Shown: in pieces, positions 35,771 through 50,200 of the stretch
How positions within the stretch are numbered: the first letter of the stretch is position 1
How the letters are laid out: each line of letters begins with the position of its first letter
Source: Drosophila persimilis
Lineage: Eukaryota; Arthropoda; Insecta; Diptera; Drosophilidae
Reading direction: 5' to 3'
DNA length: 64,000 nt
Assembly (NCBI RefSeq): GCF_003286085.1
Contig: NW_020825289.1
Location: 16,926,001-16,990,000 of the forward strand
The notes under the pieces: generated by a model
Databases searched by the model: none
Seen by the model: the letters and a program-made list of their open reading frames with translations, nothing else
Told to the model about the DNA's origin: nothing
Translations under genes and position numbers: made by a program

Positions 35771-38700
35771 CTGCGAGATAGAAAGAGCCAAAAACTTTTG
35801 TAATTACATAAAATTTTTCAGGGGGTAAATAACTTTGAACTATGAACGTAACTGGCTACCACTGATGGTGATGGTGCTGGTTTTGCTGATGGCAGTAATA
35901 CTGGCTGCGGCTACTGGGCACCTGCCAGTGGGTAAACACAGCAGTGGGGATGGACGGCCACCGACCGTGGATCGCGTGACCCCATAAAATGTTTCTAAGT
36001 GCGCCCGCACATTTTGATGTAATTAAAATTTCTGTTTATGTTTTCCATCGTTCGTACATTTCGTTTCGTTTCTTTTCGTTCATTCGATCCACTGCGACCA
36101 TGAAAAACCCAAAATGCGATTCCCGGTAAAACAGAAAATTATTAAAATAAGCATTATAAGTTTATATGCTCGTAGAGGAGGCATTATTCACGCTGTCGCT
36201 GGTTTCTCAAGAATTGTACCCCGTCAAAAATTTTGAGGGATTGATGGCAGGGTATGCTGGAGTCTCTACTGATTTTGTCGGTGCACAGCAGCAGTAAGAA
36301 CTTGTTGAAATACACCGGAATGTTGAGTAGTTATAAGCTGGTTGAAACATTACGGAATGTGGCAAAAGTTTTTGGAAAGTTTACAGAATACGTTACTTTA
36401 CCAGGGAGGTGCAATGTTTCCTATTGAAATATACAATGTGCAACTTAGTTTAAGAGGATTACTTAGATAATTGTTGTTTCTTTTGAAATGCTATGCATTT
36501 TCTTGTGCTAAGAGCATTTCCTAGTCGTCATTGGCTTTCATTCGATTAGTATCTTATCAAACAGTCAAGACTCACTCATCGCTTCCAATGTAGACGACTT
36601 TTATTGCTCACTCCCTCTCCCTGACTCTGCCGTCCCCTACCTCATCTCTTCACAGTCTTCAATCAGCAGTCCACAGTTGACTCACAGACAGAGACCCAGA
36701 CCCAGACGCAGCGCAAGTCCCAGTCCCATTTTGATTCCGGGTCCGACTCCGAGTCACTTGTTTGCAAAGAGCACGCGAGGCGCGACAATTAAATTAAAAA
36801 TAATTAAAAATTATGAAAATGGACAGAAGAACTCGAATTTTATCTCCACTGCCTGCCCCTGCGTGGGGGGGGCATTGACCCATTAAGGCCACGCCCCGCC
36901 TTGTATGTCCTGACACTTTGCATTGACTTTCCGCCGACGGAGACTACAGAAAACCCTCTGTCCAGCCCCGACGACTCGACATTTAATGAAAATTTATTCT
37001 ATGCAATTTGCTGCACAGCGGGTACAAGAGCCAGGCGCCAGCGGGGGGATGGGGCTCGGTGCGGCGGATGGGATCACAGTGGTGGTCAGCAACTGCTCCG
37101 ATTACACAGTTGGCTCGCTTGTCTCGTGTCAATCCAAATGTCTTTCGCCTTAATTAGAATTGCTGGCTGTCGAGATGGAAAGGGCAGAGTTCCAGCGGAA
37201 ATAATTTTATGCATTGACAGGGGCAGAAGAGTGTCGGTGGAGTGGTGGAGGAGTTGTGGCACAGCGGTGCAGTGGGCGGGTGGTGCGGCTGCCCTTTGAT
37301 GCTGAATGTCGCCAGCGAATTGTCGCTCCATGTGGCATTATGTTTTCTGCAATTAAATGGGCGTGGCCCTTAGTTTGCGGTTCCGTTTGGCGATGCTCTT
37401 TCGCGATGCCTCAGCTCTGTTTGTGGCTTGCACCAGACTCCTTCCCACTCGCCACTCTGCCCTCTGTCTGCTGATGTTTATCTAATTGTTGCCGCCATCT
37501 CCGGCGTCGGGAACTACAGCTTGACCAGCGCCACTCCCATCACCACCTTCCTCCCACCCATTTGCCACAATATTTATGGTGGTTCTCTGATAGTTTGATG
37601 TGGTTCCGACGCCCGACTGCGGCAAGCGTTTACAGCTGCGCCAAGGTGCGGTTTGAGGTCCCACCCAAGGCCTCCTCAACCCATAAGCTCGAAAAAGTAA
37701 ATAAATAGTCTAGTGCAGAAATAAACAGAAGTGTAGTTTCTTTGACTGTCTAGGAAAAGGTTCTTGTTCTGCGGCTGCGTGAAACGTATCCTTAAAGTTT
37801 CCAGATTTTACTTAACTTTCAACTTCCCGAGGCAATGGTGTGCACAAATCAAGCCAATTGACTGAAATTGCCGAACTTTAACTGGCCTGCAAAAAACAGA
37901 GGTCACGGGCATATCTTGATTTTTAGACCTATGTATTTTCAATTGTTGGTCGTCGCCACAATTAATTTAATTGGGCTTTAATTTAAAGGGAAGCTGCAGG
38001 AACCGCAACGAATGCTGTCACATGCACATTTCAAATTAAACAAATGCATTGACATCTGAGTTATGGCCTCACTCATTTGAAAGTTTTTAACTTGTGCAAC
38101 AGCAACAGAGGCAGCACCAACAATACATAAATCAAACAACTGACTGCTGTCGCCATTGGCCATGGAACCGCATACAGGTGTGTATGTACAATATACGGTC
38201 TGGAAGAGGGTAAAAAGAGTCGAGGGGAGCGAACCAGAAACCCCAGATGCAGAAATAATGTTACCTTTTGTCCTGGTCCGATAGCTTGCACCTCAGCAAT
38301 TCCAGTGACAACCTGTGGCTGGCCAAGAGCTACGGAAACATTTGTTCAACGCTCTGCGTGTGTGCTTCGGTTTAGAAAATTGCCAGGAGACGAATATGCC
38401 TCGTTATGCAGCGTTATAAATTTGTTAACCGCAGTAACAATTTAGTGTAATTATATTGCAGTCCTACCCCCGAAAGTTGATTGCCAGCCCCGAACATCCA
38501 TTAGGCCGAGGCAGACAAAAGGAGTAAATGCGGCCTTTGTTTAAACCCTGTTATTGATACAATTACATACTGCATATGCACGTACATACATACATAAGGA
38601 GCTTTAATTACAATGCCATTGGGGGATTTGGGGAAAAAACTAGTAATAATTACTTAAGCAGGTGCCTAGATCGGCTTAGGCTGGTTTTACGTAGGATTAG

Positions 38701-40676
38701 AAAATAAAGATTTGAATTTATTTAGAGGTTGTACATATACTCGTACAAGGGTACAATATAACACTTGATTTGAATGGACTCTCAATAATGGGCTTGACTA
38801 TGTGCTGCTTTCCCTTCATTTCGGTTGGCAGACTGTTGTTTTATTGCAGGTTATACGAGTATTCGAGTAATATCTGTTCTACTATTATTACTCTTTGGTG
38901 TTGCACATATTTTTCAGATTGTTTGTCTGCTTTTTGCCTTTTTCCGTTAAACCACTGCCTCCTGCAGCCCGAAGCCACTTTGGATCCAATGGCAACCCCA
39001 GCTCTCGTTGTCTGCCGCTGTCCATATCGAGAGCATTTTAATTAACAAGGCTGGGTCAGGAGCTGGGACTGCATTTACATTTAGCTGTGGCTTTTACTGC
39101 CCCGTGCTGGCTGGACGGTCGAGCAATTGTGGCCCAACCCCGGACTGGCAAATGATCAACGGGAAACCCAAAATATTGTATGAATCCGAACCGTAATGAA
39201 ACGCAGCTGCAGTCAAGCGGAGCAACAGCCGAACAATGGGCTTTGACCACCTGCAAAGTAAAATATCTCTGAGATATCAGATATTAAGTTGATAATTCAG
39301 TTACTGAGTGTTGAGTGGAAAAGTATGAACCTGAATGAAAACCTGTCCGAGTGATTGAAAAATCTATTCGAATTTAATGAAGAACGAATGTATCTTTATT
39401 ATTTTGGTTCTAGTTTCTATCATTTCTTCACCTTTGAATTATTTCCAGCAATTTATGAAGAATTGCATGTATTTAAAAACACACACTTTCCCCCATTTTG
39501 AAACATCAGCAGCCATCTCTATTGCAGTCTCCTCTCTGTATGATTGTAATCTAAACCTGCCAACAACTGGAGGCCTCAAGCCTGTGCAGCAAAACAACGG
39601 CACTCGCCTGATGACTGCCTCGTCAAGGCTGAGGACACAAGGCTGAACAGCAGCCTGTCTGGCACGTATGGCACAAAAAAGCCAGAGTCCAAAATTGACA
39701 GCAACAGGAGCTGTGCTGGCGGCGAGTTTCCAAGTACCCAACCGTCTGGCTCTGGCTCTGGCTCTGGAACAGCAGCCGTATTTGCATCTCACGCCGCCCC
39801 AGTCCACTCCTCAGACCCGCTGCTAGCAGCCTGCCCCCAACCCATACTCGGCCACCTTTTTGGCCGTGTACGTGCCATGTCGCTAAAAATCATGGCCCGC
39901 ATTTCTTGCCTCCCTTCGGGGCTTGCCTTCTTTTTTAAATAAACATCCACAAACTGGCTCCGCATATTTATTTGTTTGTTGCATGGAGAGTTGAACCCCG
40001 GCTCGATCCCGTGAACCAGTCTTCTGGATTTCAGCGGATGATTTCTGCTGTGCTGTGCGTTTTTATATATTCGCCGATTTATATCAACAGCTATTTAATG
40101 TCAATATAAAAAGCCAAATAGGTGAAACGAAGTGTGTGGAGGTGTGGGCGGGGAGGGTGGTGTTGCCTACATCGAGGCGCCTGGTGCATTGTGCGTGGAG
40201 TGTTGGAAAGCGATTGAAAGGTTGAAAGCGGTTCGGATCGGGTTCTGCATTTGCCATTTAAAGCGATTGGTTTACCATTTGAAACGTGGTTTTTATTTTC
40301 CACCTTTTCCTTTGGTGCTTTGGACGCTTTTCAATTTGGTTTTCCATTTGCTTGCAGCAATGTTTTGCCAACCCTGATTAAGTGTTTATTGTAACAAAAG
40401 TTTAATATGGAATCCATGATAGAGTGGCTGGCAGAATCTCTCTTTCTCTCACTATATCTCCGTGTGTTCATCGCGTGGGCAACTGGCCAAGCGACTCGTT
40501 TGGTGGTCGGACATCAACCAGCACCCAAGACCCACCCGCTGCATTCCCGTTCCCATTTCAATTTCCATAACCATCTCCGAAATGAATGTGACCGGGCTGC
40601 CCTTGTCAGGCATTGTCTAGACTTGATTCGAGTGCTGGCGTTGATTTATAATTATTGTTTGAGTGCCGTTGTTGTC

Positions 40677-40699
40677 GTGTGTGTGTGTGTGTGTGTGTG
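40677..40699. repeat. (GT)n microsatellite
   Basis: About eleven GT units. Confidence 0.9.
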
Positions 40700-41420
40700 C
40701 TGGCAGGACGACAGACAGCCATTGTGTGCCACACCTTCAACCCCATCCTCTCCTGAAAGAGTCCTCACCCGACTCGTCCCGGTCTCTCTCTCTCTCTCTC
40801 GTTCGTCGCCCGCTGACTAATAACCAAATTTCATTTCCTCAATTTTTGATTTCCTGCTCTCTGCGGTTTTGGGCAAGGACACCAGGACTAGGACCAGGAG
40901 CAGACACCAGCATATTTTATTATTTTAGCACGCGCCAGCATCAGCACATAGAATGCTAAATTTTTGGCACGCACAGACAATATCCCCCTTCCCCCCTATC
41001 CCGTTCGGTGGTAACTCCGCTCTCACGAAGCAAAGGGTTAACAGCTGCAACCACGCCTCTGGCTGGGTACGGGTACGGGTCTGGGTCCGGGTCCCGGGTT
41101 TGGGCCAAGCAGGCAGTTAGTCCTGCCATTTGTTGGAGTTTGTCAAACCGAAAATATATTTTTTGGGCTCTTATTTTTATTATATCAGCACGGGCGACTG
41201 TGTGTATGGGTGACTGGCACAGCTATTGTTTGTTGCCAGAAATCATATTCATAAATAAAATTTGCATTTGGCATTTGGGAGGATGCGCGCATGTGTTGCC
41301 AGGATCAGGACCTCGGCAGGACTCGGACCTGCCACTGGCTAAGAAAATACCGAATTGAATCGAGAACGAGCCAGGACAACTGCTGCGTTGATTCTTTATC
41401 TTGTTCGGGGTCTGATTCTA

Positions 41421-41425
<5 letters not shown>

Positions 41426-41453
<28 letters not shown>
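41426..41453. repeat. (GT)n microsatellite
   Basis: About fourteen GT units, among the longest in the window. Confidence 0.9.
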
Positions 41454-41456
<3 letters not shown>

Positions 41457-42709
41457 TGTCTGCTAACTGCCCGACATTATGGGAAAATGGAATGTCCTTT
41501 TTAGTTACGTGCCAGGCTAATATATATAAATACGACTTGCCCCATTCTGACCTGACCTTTCATAATGCTGTCAATTTGTTCGCCTGCCTGCACACAGGGC
41601 TCAAATATAAATGCATATAAATGTATATATAATGGTCAAGATGTTCAATAAAAAACGAATATCGCATGCCCTTAGAAATGGTCCTTAAGATTCCTCCAGC
41701 GAAATCAATCGTCGATTCTTACTTAAATATTTATAATCATGCATATTATACCAATACTTTGAGTAGAAGTAACGTGGAGTTTGGCCAATCAAAAGTTAAT
41801 CTATTCATTCAAGAGTATACTCGTACATTAACATTTAATATTCCCATTTGACCCATCCCAATCGATACCCTTTTGAGGTCGTTCCAAGAGGGCATTGAAT
41901 ACAAGGACCATTTTATGCATTTCCAATAATAATAATAATGGAATTATGAATATTTTATATAAATACAATTCGTTGTGTGGCTCCCCGTTTATGTTTTGTC
42001 GTTAAATTGGTTACAAATTTCGAGTAAAAGTTACGAAGACTAGAGAAGCTGCAGCGGAGAAATAACTTTGACAGCTAACGAAATCAAAATCAGTAAATTT
42101 TGAGGTGAGCAACCATAGCCCATAGACTGTAGCCAGCAGCTGTCAGGACCTGTCAGTGGCAGCCACAATTTTCTTCGCACCCACAGATATCCACACCCAC
42201 CGAGCCATTCATGTGCATCAAAGTTGATATGAAAACTAAAACATTCAACGGGAAACTAAACAACAACTATGCAAGGGAAACTGTCATGGAAAGATTTGAG
42301 CCAAGTATGTAAGTCCTTTCAAGCCGAAATAGAAAACTTGCTGCCCCAATTGAAACGGTGGTGCGAATCGGCGCTGAGAGCGGTTCGACTTGAAGCATCC
42401 TTAAGCAGCTTATGGGCCCCACTGTACTGAGGATGCTAGCTGCGAGCAGACAGCATCAGCGGAAGCGGAAGAGCGCGGCAGGCAACTCCGAGAACATATC
42501 AAAAGTTGTAGCGCGACTTTAATTAAACTTTGCAGTGAGCAGAGCAGAGCAGAGGAGTGCTACCAGGGAGAACAGTACTTTTGGCAGTTCAAGCAGACAC
42601 ATACACACATATAGAACATAGAACGAGCACCAGGCAGTGCACAGGACGAGCACAATGGCTCTGTCTAGCTGGGGGTAACAATAGCTTAGAAACCCGAACG
42701 AGCACCCGT

Positions 42710-42710
<1 letters not shown>

Positions 42711-42764
<54 letters not shown>

Positions 42765-42767
42765 GGA
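42711..42767. repeat. (CAG)n trinucleotide repeat, about 16 uninterrupted units plus interrupted tail
   Basis: A nearly pure CAG run with one CAA interruption near the 3' end. Stops in the flanks and lack of a gene context suggest it is non-coding. It contrasts with the mixed CAA/CAG coding tracts of chn. Confidence 0.9.
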
Positions 42768-43628
42768 ACAGGACCCAGAAGTGGGAGGAGGAACTGGAGT
42801 TGCACACCAGGTGCCACACAATGTCATCGTCGACATTGTTGCTTTTCTTGTAGTAGTTGTCTGATTTGAAACAAACTGTTGATGGCTTGTGGCAGGCTGG
42901 CTGACTGGCAGCCGCATGGCTTACTGGAGGGTGAAGGGCAGGACCGAACAGGGCCGCACTACCTCTGTATTAGTGTGACACCCAAGACAGTTAAGGATTA
43001 AATAGTAAAATACCACAAATTGCTGAAACTGCCGCAAAGTTTGCTAAAATGTAGTGCCTCCTGTCTGTTTTGCCTTCTCTGCGCCTCCTTCCACGTATGC
43101 TTTAGTAAATGTTTGAACATCCTCGGTCGGGATGTTGATGGCAGATGAAGTTTCACCAGAGGCGTTTCGTTTGTGCAACAATGTCCCAAGTGCATTACAG
43201 AAAAACAAAAGTATCAAATTAGTTGCAGTGTCGTGGTCCATTTTTTCCCTTTACACGGCTACAGCAATTTCCGGATTAGTATTTAGAGTATGAATCTTCG
43301 AGCCATTGTGGCGTGCAATTTTAACAAAATGCGTTTTCTTTCAAAAACCTCGCGTTTTAATGAAAATAGTTTCTCAAGGAAGGTTCCGTTGAAGTATGTC
43401 GGTGCTTCCTGGATGCTGGGCCCAAGCAGCGGCAACATCAGGGGCAACCTCATCAACAGCAACAGAGCGAGACGGGCAACTTTGACGAGCTGCATCGGGT
43501 GCGGTGCTCGTTCGTCTTGGTCTCGTCTCGTCTCGTCTCATCTTTCGTTCTTGAGCTTGGCAGCACCTCATTGCGTGCTAAATGGTTTCACGCCGCAAAA
43601 TTGCACCCAGACACAAACGAACTCATTC

Positions 43629-43649
43629 ACACACACACACACACACACA
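43629..43649. repeat. (AC)n microsatellite
   Basis: About ten units; a second short AC run follows at 43662-43674. Confidence 0.88.
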
Positions 43650-44842
43650 TACGTGTGCTGATGCACACACACACTGAAGCACCAAAGACAGCAAGACTAA
43701 CGGCTGCTTTGAGAGACAGCTCTGGGAATTAAGATGGGAGGAGAGGGACTCTGGCCTGGGCCTGGAGCCAGGCTCTGGGATGGTTTCTTGTATTTCTTTC
43801 ATAGGCAAATATTTACTTAAGCAGCTGTTGGTATGGAGCCAAGGAGTGGGATGTGGGTAAAGACTTAAAGGATTGGAGCACTAGAACTAGCTGCAAAGTT
43901 CTGTAGCTCTACATTTTGTGATATATTTTCTTGGAAATAGAAAAACTAAAAGTATTTCCAAACATATTGCATTGCAAATGTTCGCTTTGATCTTTAATAT
44001 CTCTTTAAAAGCAATATTTGATCAACTTTCTTTAGACAGTATTAAACCTTGGAAGTATTTTCCACGAAAATCGAGTAATTTATTGCAGTTATCCGTGCAC
44101 CGTGCATTCCGTGTGTCTATGCAAATATAAATTTTGCTCAGGTTGATTGTTTAAACATGGAACTAGTTCAACTTCAATGCAGCTCCTGCTCCACAGCCCC
44201 AACACAGCCCCATTTCGCCCACCTCCTTGAATATGCACGAGCCGTTACGCACTGTAGGTGACCCAAATAGAGCGGTGCACCTTTCCCGTTGCATGTACCC
44301 CACCGTGTTCTAAATTGCTGCCTCGCCCCATCGGATCAAACCATCACATTTGCATGCAACATTTAACCGAACCGTTGAATGCCAAAGAGCTGTTGCCAAA
44401 CGGCAACGGCAACGTCAATTAATTATTCCATTCTTTCTGCAAGATTTGTGCATCCATGAATCTTCCTCTCCCTCTCCAGCTCTTTCCCAGCAAGACTGTT
44501 TTTTGGGAATGGAATGGCTGAGCATGTGAAACGGGCTAAAAAGTAATTAAGATCTTACGCTCGGCTCGACTCGAGTCGGGTCGGCGGGAAGGGGGAACTC
44601 AAGTAGGGAATATAGTACTATACCCACTAAAGCCGAAGCCCGATGCCGAAATTGAAGCTGCTATTGCAACTGAAACATTTTCACTCTCCAGTCGTTGGCC
44701 ATGCAAAAATCCCGCTCAAAAAGAAACTTCATTTTAATTGTTTTCGAGCGGGGCCACTTGACTTGTACGTTGTTTGCCCCCCCCCTTTTAATAAATAAAA
44801 TTTGTGAGCGCTCCGCCCCGTGTGACGCAGTGCTGCGGCGTA

Positions 44843-44869
44843 CAGTGCAGTGCAGTGCAGTGCAGTGCA
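44843..44869. repeat. (GCAGT)5 pentanucleotide tandem repeat
   Basis: Five perfect GCAGT/AGTGC units in a GC-rich stretch beside a run of C at 44779-44788. Confidence 0.88.
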
Positions 44870-46686
44870 ACAAAGTCAACGGCAGAGTTTAATGGAGTGC
44901 ATGTTGGGGGAGTCAGAGTCCCCAGCAAAATGGCGGCAAAGGATCAAGTTGCGAGTGAGCCAGAGAGTGGAAGGAGCACCAGTGCCAGGACCAGTACCAA
45001 CAAAAACAGAGGGAAAACAAAAAACAAAAACAAAAGATTGAGAAAATCGTTTAATTGGCAAACCGAATGGCTGCTGCTCTTTAAATATGCTAATCAACGA
45101 AACAAAAGTTGGCTTATATACAGAATAAGGATTTAAGCTAAGTAACTGTCTTGAAGTGTCAAGGGTAGGGCTTCCCCAAAATCTAGAGCAGTCCCCAGTC
45201 GCTTCTTTTGTGAAATTTTCGTACCATCTAAGACAGGATATGATAGTAAGCCTAATTAGTCTGACACAGCCAGCCATAACCCTCAAAGCTCTCGGCAATT
45301 ATAGAGTATCTCTGACAATGTTGTCGTATTGCCGACTTTTCCCGGCATCGTTATTTTACGCTTAGCGTGGCGCGAGCGCATAAATTTTTGAAATTAAAAG
45401 CGGCAAAGAAAACATGAACCTAGGCAGGCATAGCCTCATCCTTTGTTGCTTTCCGAGGAACACAGCAGAGCCAAGGGAGGGTAGAGTAGAAGGGCGGAGC
45501 TGCGGTGGAGCAGAGGAGGAGGAGCAGGAGAAGGCGACAGGGCTAGGCTAGGCTATGGCGGAGTCAGGCAAACACTCCAAGTCTCGCTTCCGGCTGCCAT
45601 GGCGTATACTTGATGCGACTGTTGCTCCTGCCTTCGGTTGCCGTCGCGTTCGTTGCACTCAATTTTTAAGCGTTAAGTTGGACATAAATTTAAATGCATG
45701 CCACCGGGAATGGGAATGGGGTGGTGAGTCGACGCTGCATAACAATGTGAGCTTTGGTCCTGTGATTGGTCTCTGTGATTGTTGCTTTCTGCCTGCATGC
45801 CGCTCTGGCAGTCCAAAGGCTTTCGCATTCCCATTTCAGCAATTAATATTTTTCGGAGCACTGCGCAGGCATTTTGATGTAGTGAATAAATTCCAAGTAG
45901 ACCATAAACAACTTTTAGCCAAGCCATAAACACAGAAACTCACTTAGGCATTTTATTTGCTATTTAAATTCTTCATTTTAACCAGCTGGATTTTGTTCAC
46001 TTTCTCGTCAGACTCTCAAGGTCTTCTTACCATGACAATGTCACTGAATTGTTTACGGACCGCTCATCTTTTGTGATGGTCCACTAGTCGCACCATCAAT
46101 AAACTCTAATCAGACGTCAATAAAGCAGCAATGGGAGGAGATAATTTAAATGGCATTTCAAATGGCAGCAAACAGCAATTAATACGAGTTTATTTTGCCA
46201 CTTAAAACTAAATTTAAATACATTTTAATTCGCTGATTAAGTGTACATGTGTCTGTGTTAAGCACGCCCCACCGTTTTATCTGCTTCAAATGTGTATTTC
46301 AAACTGTTTTGGATCCCGGAAAAGTTTCGAGTTTGCTAAATATGAGATAATTTTTGAAAATACGTCGGCGACGAAATATTTTTGCGCATGTATGCAGAAT
46401 GTGAATTGTTGTAGTTAATTGCGCATTATTTATACGAGTATGGGTATGCTGCATGCCACATAATTTATTACTGCAGCTTATTAGCTTTTTTCGGTAGCGG
46501 GCGAGTCACTTAAATGTGGAATAAAATAAATGATAATAAATATAATTGGCGCTGGGCAAAGTTGCCCAGTTGAGTCCAGCTTTTGTAGCCAGAAATGTCG
46601 GCTGACGTTTGCACTTTCTTGTTGTCTGTTGAATATTGAATGGATTTATGGGCTGACATAGACACGGACGCAGACCCTTTCCCTTA

Positions 46687-46730
46687 TACATACATATGTA
46701 TGTATGTATGTACGTATACTCGTATGTATG
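46687..46730. repeat. (TATG)n tetranucleotide repeat, imperfect
   Basis: ATACATACATATGTATGTAT-type run with CGTA interruptions. The left part is complementary to the right, so it can form a hairpin. Confidence 0.8.
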
Positions 46731-47001
46731 GGCAACTGAACTTTTGTGGCAATTTGATTAAAATCCAAATCAACAGACACCAAAGCAATTCAGTTTGGTT
46801 GGGTTCGGTTCGGTTTGGCTTTGCTGGTGCCTTTTGCCCATTTGTTGGCCCCGATTTGGCTATGCATAGGCTTTTGCTGGGAAATTCTGGTTGTGGTTCC
46901 CTGAAATGTCAGTTGTACTCTCGATAAGCTAATCGAATTGTCTGTAAATTATGCGCAGTACTTTTTCAGTACAAGCAGAAATATATTGTACAAAAATCAA
47001 A

Positions 47002-47271
47002 TTACAATTTTCTATACATCTTGAATAGTTTCATATCAACCCTGGTTGCGGCAATAAGCATGATTCCGATCCCCAGCATGGCATTCTTCTTCTGGCGCTG
47101 TTCTGCCTGTTTTTGCTGCTGCTGTTGGTTCTGGTGTAGTTCCGTTGTGGCAGTCGTTGAGTTGTGGCTTATGCCCACGGAGATATGGCACAAACATATG
47201 GGGCATAAATATATGGGGAGGTCAGCTCCTGTTTCTGTTTCTGTTGTTGGTACTTCTAACTCTGATTCCAT
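47002..47271 (-). CDS. Weak candidate small ORF (89 aa), unrecognised
   Basis: It runs from ATG at 47271 to TAA at 47002. The peptide begins MESELEVPTTETETG, has a Cys-containing hydrophobic part (PIYLCPICLCHISVGI), an Asn/Thr stretch, HQNQQQQQKQAEQRQKKN, and a short hydrophobic C-terminal segment (AMLGIGIMLIAA) followed by basic residues. The frame stays open upstream to about 47490 but only with a TTG start. Third-position GC is about half, which is low for a conserved fly gene. The start context is poor (CCC before ATG). It may be a chance ORF. Confidence 0.18.
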   Translation of the reverse strand: MESELEVPTTETETGADLPIYLCPICLCHISVGISHNSTTATTELHQNQQQQQKQAEQRQKKNAMLGIGIMLIAATRVDMKLFKMYRKL

Positions 47272-50200
47272 GGGGTCACTTGCTTCCGGTGTCGTTTTGT
47301 ATGTCTGTGTGCGTATCCATGAACGGGGCAAATGTTGGCAGTGGGAATGGGAATGCTGGTGGAAAATGCCACTGACACTGCTATCGAGTATAGTACAATG
47401 CGCCAATGGAAACCCAAAGCGGAGAGCTACTAATATTAGCAATGAGCACCAGTGACAACAATGGGCCAAATGTTCACCGAGCTCTGCCAACTGTCAGAAC
47501 AAACACACAGAGACCCGCAGTCGTGCACATGGTGTGGTGCTTACATACGAGTATGTGGTGCCACAGCCCTGATGCACGAAAGCCGAGTGCAGTCTAACAA
47601 AAAATCAGTACCAAGTATAATGAGCAGTGGCAATGGCAATGGTTGCGACTGGGCCGACCAGTGACCACCAACTGGTCGGTTTACAGTCCTAGTCGGGTTC
47701 GGAGTAATGAGCAGATGCTTTGACAGTTTGCTGCTGCAGGGCATAAACTTTTGGCAGCCACTATGTGTGATTTATAGCCTGCCCTGACACATCGAGCATT
47801 ATAGATGGCCATTTTCATATTTATACTCGTACACTAGTATAGTCAGCGAACTGTTTGAACTACAGATTGGGGCTAATGTGAGAGTCAAATGAAATTGTAA
47901 GTTTCTGATTGACTGAGTCTCTGATTCCAAGGATCAGGGGCTGACAATCATTAAGAATTCATTTGCTTAGGTCCAATTAAAATATTTAATTTAAGACCAG
48001 ACTACTAAAGAGATTTTCCAGAGACTGGGTTCTCCAAATGAAGGCAGAGTAAAGGATGAACTTTAATTTGAAATGCGACAGTAAGGACTCTCTCTTTTCT
48101 TTCGTCATCTGCTTCGCTTTCAGAGGGCGGATGGCTTTTGCGGATTCTGTCTCCTGGCAAGTATGACTGCTTTGGTTTACCCCCGGATTGAAGCTAGGCA
48201 TATGAATAGACCCGCAGCCCTTGCTGCCCTTGACCTGAGCCTTCCAGTGGGAGGGTTTTCCAGCCAGACAGTTGCCTGTAAAATTCTGCACAATGGCCAC
48301 GAAGACGCATTGTAGCGCATAATTAGCTCGCTTGATGAATAAAAGCCAAAAGAAAAACCGAAAAAGCGAGCAAGCGAGCAAGAGAGAGAGAGAGAAAAAA
48401 CCAACTTTAGCTTCAACGAAAAAGCTTTGGCAATTTTCCTCAATTTTCTTGTTTTCCCAATTGAAGATTTGCACTCGAAATTTATTTTCCAAACAAACTG
48501 AACAAACTTCACCCAGAAAATTAATGCACAAAGCGAAACGCTGTCTGAAAAGGAACAGTGGCAGTCCGGAGGGATGGGGGGCAAATCAGAGCTAACACCG
48601 GGCGAGAAGTGTAAAATTGATTTGCATAATGAAAAGTTGTTTAGATTCCTAGCTGGCGCATAAAATTACTTTGTTCTTCGTTAGTTTCCCAATGTCGAAG
48701 CGCTAAATTTGCTGTTTCTGTAATGTGATGTGATGTCACTTGCCAGGCAGGTCACACAGCATTTTTAATGGCGCAATTTTTTCTGTGTAATTGAATTAAA
48801 GGCAACAAGGGCGGGATGGCAATGGAATGGGTGTTGAGGCCGTCGAAAGTGGTTCAACGATTGAGGAGCAAATGACCGTCAGCGGGACGGTCAACTCGCA
48901 TCTAAACGCGAGCGACTGCCATTAAGTCTATTTTGCATTTTATCTGCACATGCTTACACAGACGGAAAAGACACACACACAAGTACAAGTGTACATGGTA
49001 CGCGAAATGGCAATGCCCGTAATAAATTACGTATACGCAACGCTGCACGAAACTTTCAGCTGCGCGTGATACCATACCCAAACCGAAACCCTGACCCAAG
49101 CTGAACGCCAGAAGCAACCTGGGGTGCATCGCATCGCCCCTTTAACCAATTTGGAATGGGTACGGAAATGGTCATGTGAATGACAATGGTCATGTCAATT
49201 GGTTGGGGTTTTCTGCATGAGTTCTGACTAGGTGGTACTGCCACGAAATTTGCCCAGCGTCAGGCGTTTCATTGTTATTCTAATTCTTCGGTGGCTGCAG
49301 TTCTCGCCTGTGGAAAAGCGGTCGTAGATTGTGTTAAATTGCCAAAGGCCTGCAGTAACTAGGCCGTATTCGTCGGGAAAATGTTTAGGGACAGCGGTAA
49401 TTGTCGCCTGATTGACGGTTAGGCGAATGAATGGTGGACATTAGCTGATGCTTGTTTACACCGCTTTCGGTGCTTGAGTTGATCTTTGCAATGAAAGTAT
49501 TTTAGGCAAATTTAATTCTGTTTTAGATAAGAATAATAAAGCCATTCTTCCCGCACAGTTTTTCCTCTGAGTCCGTTAACTGTACGAGAAGTCAAGCTCA
49601 GAAAACTCCACCTCTCTGTATAAACGCTGCTTCATTGAGGGAAACACTCGTACTACTTGCTGGCTGACAGTTCGAGGCTTTTGCCTAACAAGATAATTCA
49701 CTTTTGCACCCTCCCCAAGGCCCATAAAACGAAACATCCTGCAGTCGCCAGGCCATAGCTCCCTGCCTTGGCTCAATTAGCAGCCGTTTGGCTTCCTGAA
49801 ACGAGGGTTGATTCCGTTGAAAGCTTCCATCTGTAGATCATAAAAACTTTTTCTATATTTATACAATTAACACGGGAGAAAAGTGTAGGAAAAAGGGAGG
49901 AAATGTTTATCTTAAAGTCTGAATCGTGCCACGGTCTGTGATTAGGAAATTGCCAACATATAAATTAAAGGCATTTTCCTTTCCAGCCTCAGCCCCACTC
50001 TGTCCCCCTTCACGCATTACTTTTCGGGGTCTGAGCGGAAGTTCTTTTCTCTTTCGCCGTTTTCCTTTGTTTTATTTCGTGTTGCGTTTTTTTGTTTCTG
50101 CGAGGCTTTGACTTTGAGTTTAATGCTGATAGATGATGTTGATTGCAGAGACTGATGCGACGCCGAAGAACCAATAATCAACTCAGGACCGTTTACCCAA

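Larger units (their letters stand above)
30506..47001. other. Non-coding DNA with microsatellites; no gene supported
   Basis: Mostly AT-rich, with many poly-A/T runs and short tandem motifs: TTTCCA at 30758-30780, GTTGCC near 32172-32193, CAATGG/CAATGA near 32776-32808, GGGTAC/GGGTC near 41066-41100, TCTCG near 43518-43537. The coding-like segment at 35507-35770 is listed separately. ATACTCGTA-like motifs are scattered throughout. Confidence 0.5.
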
